DNA from: Eudoraea sp.
GTDB taxonomy: Bacteria; Bacteroidota; Bacteroidia; Flavobacteriales; Flavobacteriaceae
Assembly (NCBI GenBank): GCA_024642325.1
Contig: JAHEBI010000010.1
Location: 1-7,823, forward strand
Length of the DNA: 7,823 nucleotides
Direction of reading: 5' to 3'
A program made the position numbers and the translations under genes. How positions within the stretch are numbered: the stretch's first letter is position 1; each line of letters opens with the position of its first letter. A model generated the notes under the pieces. It was not told the DNA's origin, did no database searches, and worked only from the letters and a program-made list of their open reading frames with translations. Below, piece by piece: positions 5,678 to 7,823 of this stretch.

Positions 5678-6196
5678 ATGAAAAGCGCATCAATATTGAT
5701 AATACTAACGGTTTTTGGCTTTTACGGATGCTCTTCCCAAAAGAATTTAACTACATCTCCGCCTTTTAAGGTAAATAATCCCATATGTCAGCAATATGCG
5801 GGGGGCAGGGAAGAAAGCGGCACAGGCTTTGTTTTGCAATTGCCGGTATCTGTAGAGGGCGATGCTGAAATAGTATTTTTAGAAGTATTCTTCCGGGGCC
5901 ATGAATTGGAAGCAGAAAAAAAGGGGGAAGGAGAAGACCTGATGATTGTCTGTAATTATAAAGACACTGGAAAACATGAAAAGCCGGACATAATAATGCA
6001 TTCAGATCCTAAAAAGGAAGTTGGAAATCAGTTGCCTGGCTCAATAAGTGAAAAAAATACAGATTTTCCATTTGATTTAAAGAAGGATGAAGCAGTTTTA
6101 AGTTATAAAATTACCAGCGAGGGCGATCATGAAAGTGAGGTTATGTATTTCAAAATTTCAGGAATAAAGGATAAGCCTATACGAGCATATCAGTGA
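5678..6196 (+). CDS. Predicted lipoprotein of unknown function
   Basis: I do not recognise a family. The 172-residue protein begins with a short lipoprotein signal: Lys2, a hydrophobic stretch at 5-16 and the lipobox-like FYGC with the acylated cysteine at residue 18, followed by SSQKN. The lipobox is loose (Phe and Tyr where Leu and Ala/Ser are usual), so lipidation is likely but not certain. The mature part is soluble, strongly charged (many Glu, Lys and Asp) and probably beta-rich, with alternating stretches such as EIVFLEVFFRG (64-74) and EAVLSYKITSE (138-148). Two further cysteines stand at 38 and 92 and could form a disulphide. The gene sits alone between a terminator and the leader of the flippase gene, 66 nt downstream. 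Outer-membrane or periplasmic location is inferred; no role is shown. Confidence 0.85.
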   Translation: MKSASILIILTVFGFYGCSSQKNLTTSPPFKVNNPICQQYAGGREESGTGFVLQLPVSVEGDAEIVFLEVFFRGHELEAEKKGEGEDLMIVCNYKDTGKHEKPDIIMHSDPKKEVGNQLPGSISEKNTDFPFDLKKDEAVLSYKITSEGDHESEVMYFKISGIKDKPIRAYQ

Positions 6197-6209
6197 ACGC
6201 CCAATAACA

Positions 6210-6216
6210 TACTTTG
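6210..6216 (+). promoter_or_regulatory. Weak candidate -7 element before the flippase gene
   Basis: TACTTTG at 6210-6216, followed by TACC, resembles the Bacteroidetes TAnnTTTG box but is one base short, and I find no convincing TTG about 20 nt upstream. If real, it would start transcription at about 6222, so that the transcript would begin with the hairpin at 6222-6249. Read-through from the lipoprotein gene is the alternative. Confidence 0.3.
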
Positions 6217-6221
6217 TACCA

Positions 6222-6249
6222 TGGGTTTAAATACCTAAATTTAAGCCCA
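6222..6249 (+). promoter_or_regulatory. Leader hairpin before the flippase gene
   Basis: TGGGTTTAAAT at 6222-6232 pairs with ATTTAAGCCCA at 6239-6249 over 11 bp (one G-U) around the loop ACCTAA. No T-run follows, so it is not an ordinary intrinsic terminator. It ends 13 nt before the TTG start of the flippase gene, close enough to affect translation or mRNA stability. At the DNA level it could equally be an operator. Confidence 0.5.
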
Positions 6250-6262
6250 AATCTAAAAGCCA

Positions 6263-7741
6263 TTGAGTTTATTTAAAAAACTTTTTAAGCAAACATTCAT
6301 TTATGGTTTGGCTACCGTGTTACCCCGTATGCTGTCCTTTATTTTGGTGCCTATTTACACCAAGGTCATGCCACCGGGATCTTATGGCGAGGTAACATTA
6401 ATTTTTTCCTGGTTTGCAATCTTTAATGTGATTTTAGCGTACGGGATGGAAACAACTTTTTTTAGATTCTTCAATGGGGATGATGATAAGAATAAAGTAG
6501 TTACCACGGCATTAATATCTTTGACATTTAGCACCTTATTATTTACTATTCTGGCTTTGCTGTTTCAAAACCAAATGGTGGAATTGCTGAATATTGAACA
6601 GCGCTATATTAAGTATGTTATTTTTATTCTTGCCCTGGATGCGCTTGCGATCATACCCTTCGCCTGGTTAAGGGCAAATGAAAGACCCATGCGTTACGCT
6701 ATGGTGAAAACAGTAAATGTAGCCCTGAATTTAGGGTTGAATATCTTTTTCCTCCTTTTGCTTCCGGGACTGGCAGATGGGAATCCTGATAGTTTGTTAA
6801 ATGCCATATATATTCCAGATTTTGAAATATCATATATTTTTATTTCAAACTTAATAGCTAGCGGTATAACCTTACTAATGATGGGACGTCTTTATGTAAA
6901 AAGACCCTATACTTTTGACAAGGCTCTTTGGCTTAAAATGTTAAAATATGGAATGCCGGTAATGATTGCCGGTATCGCATTTACGATTAATGAGGTTTTT
7001 GATAGAATATTACTTGCGGAATTATTACCTCAGGATATTGCGAAAAGTGAAATGGGTAAATATTCTGCTTGTTATAAACTAGCACTATTTATGACCCTTT
7101 TTGCCACAGCTTTTCGCCTTGGGATAGAACCTTTTTTCTTTAGTCATTCTTCTTCTGACCATCCTCAGCGCGCTTATGCCCAGATTACAAATTATTTTGT
7201 TGTCCTGGGGAGCGTAATTTTATTAGCGGTTGTTGTATTTGCAGATGTTTTAAAGGTAATTTTTATACAGAATCCGGCGTACTGGGATGCTATGCCTATA
7301 GTGCCGGTGATAGTACTGGCCAGCTTTTGCCTTGGAATTTATCATAATCTTTCTGTCTGGTACAAGGTTACCGACAGAACACAATTTGGCGCCTATATTT
7401 CAATGATTGGGGCATTAATTACAATTGGCATAAATTATTTATTTATTCCTGTTTGGGGATATTATGCTTCCGCACTAGCTACGCTGGCGGCCTATGGAAG
7501 TATGATGCTGATCTCTTATTTTTTTGGCAGAAAGTTCTATCCTATTCCCTATAATTTTCGGAAAATAACTTTTTATCTGGGAATATCGGTTTTGTTTGCC
7601 TTTCTGGCTTTTTACGTGTTTAACAGAAATTTAATAATAGGCAGTGCTTTCCTTTTAGTATTTTTAATTCTACTCTACAAAATGGAAAATGAAACACTAA
7701 AAAGGATTTTTTTGGGAAGCATAAGAAGCAAAAACAACTAA
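6263..7741 (+). CDS. Polysaccharide/lipid-linked oligosaccharide flippase (Wzx-like, MOP superfamily)
   Basis: This 492-residue protein has about 14 membrane helices (roughly 11-33, 43-61, 82-103, 116-136, 146-168, 186-208, 225-246, 268-290, 309-332, 344-366, 375-397, 399-420, 433-452, 455-472), the usual topology and length of MOP-family exporters that move undecaprenyl-linked sugars across the inner membrane. Family-like features are the N-terminal FKQTFIYGLATVLPRMLSF with PIYTKVMPPGSYGEV (30-44), the KYGMPVMIAG segment at 228-237, and the C-terminal repeat half with DRTQFGAYISMIGALI (371-386) and IPVWGYYASALATLAAY (395-411). The start is TTG at 6263: an in-frame TAA at 6254-6256 rules out a longer form, and the next Met (24) would delete helix 1. 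It is followed by dut after 7 nt. The true substrate (O-antigen, capsule, or another lipid-linked glycan) cannot be told from sequence. Confidence 0.88.
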   Translation: MSLFKKLFKQTFIYGLATVLPRMLSFILVPIYTKVMPPGSYGEVTLIFSWFAIFNVILAYGMETTFFRFFNGDDDKNKVVTTALISLTFSTLLFTILALLFQNQMVELLNIEQRYIKYVIFILALDALAIIPFAWLRANERPMRYAMVKTVNVALNLGLNIFFLLLLPGLADGNPDSLLNAIYIPDFEISYIFISNLIASGITLLMMGRLYVKRPYTFDKALWLKMLKYGMPVMIAGIAFTINEVFDRILLAELLPQDIAKSEMGKYSACYKLALFMTLFATAFRLGIEPFFFSHSSSDHPQRAYAQITNYFVVLGSVILLAVVVFADVLKVIFIQNPAYWDAMPIVPVIVLASFCLGIYHNLSVWYKVTDRTQFGAYISMIGALITIGINYLFIPVWGYYASALATLAAYGSMMLISYFFGRKFYPIPYNFRKITFYLGISVLFAFLAFYVFNRNLIIGSAFLLVFLILLYKMENETLKRIFLGSIRSKNN

Positions 7742-7748
7742 TAGTAAT

Positions 7749-7823
7749 ATGAAAATTAAAATCATCAATAAATCAGATCACCCTGTTCCGGGATACGAAA
7801 CACCAGCCTCTGCCGGGATGGAT
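7749..7823 (+). CDS. dut: dUTP diphosphatase, N-terminal part (3' partial)
   Basis: The last 75 bases encode 25 residues running off the window. They begin MKIKIINKSDHPVPGYETP and end ASAGMD, which is motif 1 of trimeric dUTPases (P.YxTxxSAGxD), including the conserved aspartate of the active site. The enzyme hydrolyses dUTP to dUMP and diphosphate, keeping uracil out of DNA and feeding thymidylate synthesis. The ATG is 7 nt after the flippase stop, so the two genes are very likely co-transcribed although their roles are unrelated. I recall the flippase-dut pair as a common neighbour arrangement in Flavobacteriia. Confidence 0.93.
   Translation, partial: MKIKIINKSDHPVPGYETPASAGMD

Noticed and set aside
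6221..6238. Five-codon ORF (MGLNT) inside the flippase leader hairpin
   Set aside because: Too short to separate from chance in an AT-rich leader; the proposed transcript would begin at or after its ATG.

Overview
The window looks like chromosomal housekeeping DNA from a member of the Bacteroidetes, most likely class Flavobacteriia. The evidence is an AT-rich sequence, starts with A-rich leaders and no Shine-Dalgarno sequence, a promoter element of the Bacteroidetes TAnnTTTG type (494-501), ATP synthase proteins of Bacteroidetes type (a subunit a of 370 residues with a His-rich N-terminal extension, and an alpha subunit with an extra acidic loop), and a DUF6168-like membrane protein between the AtpZ/AtpI tail and atpB.

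Positions 1-5590 hold most of an F-type ATP synthase operon, all on the + strand. The order is the last nine codons of an AtpZ/AtpI-like gene, a four-helix membrane protein started by TTG, then atpB (a), atpE (c), atpF (b), atpH (delta), atpA (alpha) and atpG (gamma). A clear intrinsic terminator follows atpG. The catalytic beta gene (atpD) and the epsilon gene (atpC) are absent and must lie elsewhere, so this cluster encodes the whole membrane rotor-stator plus alpha, delta and gamma, but not the complete enzyme. Two intercistronic hairpins interrupt the operon, one between atpE and atpF and one between atpH and atpA. The first sits where c-subunit output would need to be uncoupled from b-subunit output.

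Positions 5591-7823 hold a different transcription block: a small predicted lipoprotein of unknown function behind its own candidate promoter (a 12-bp palindrome lies in the promoter spacer), then a 14-helix polysaccharide/lipid-linked oligosaccharide flippase (MOP superfamily) preceded by an 11-bp leader hairpin, and 7 nt later the first 25 codons of dut (dUTP diphosphatase), cut by the window edge.

I see no mobile element, CRISPR array, RNA gene, toxin-antitoxin or defence locus, and no gap over 300 bases without a gene. Nothing here amounts to a clearly new biological system. The points worth a second look are regulatory hairpins and palindromes, the His-rich subunit a extension, the unknown lipoprotein, and two TTG starts.
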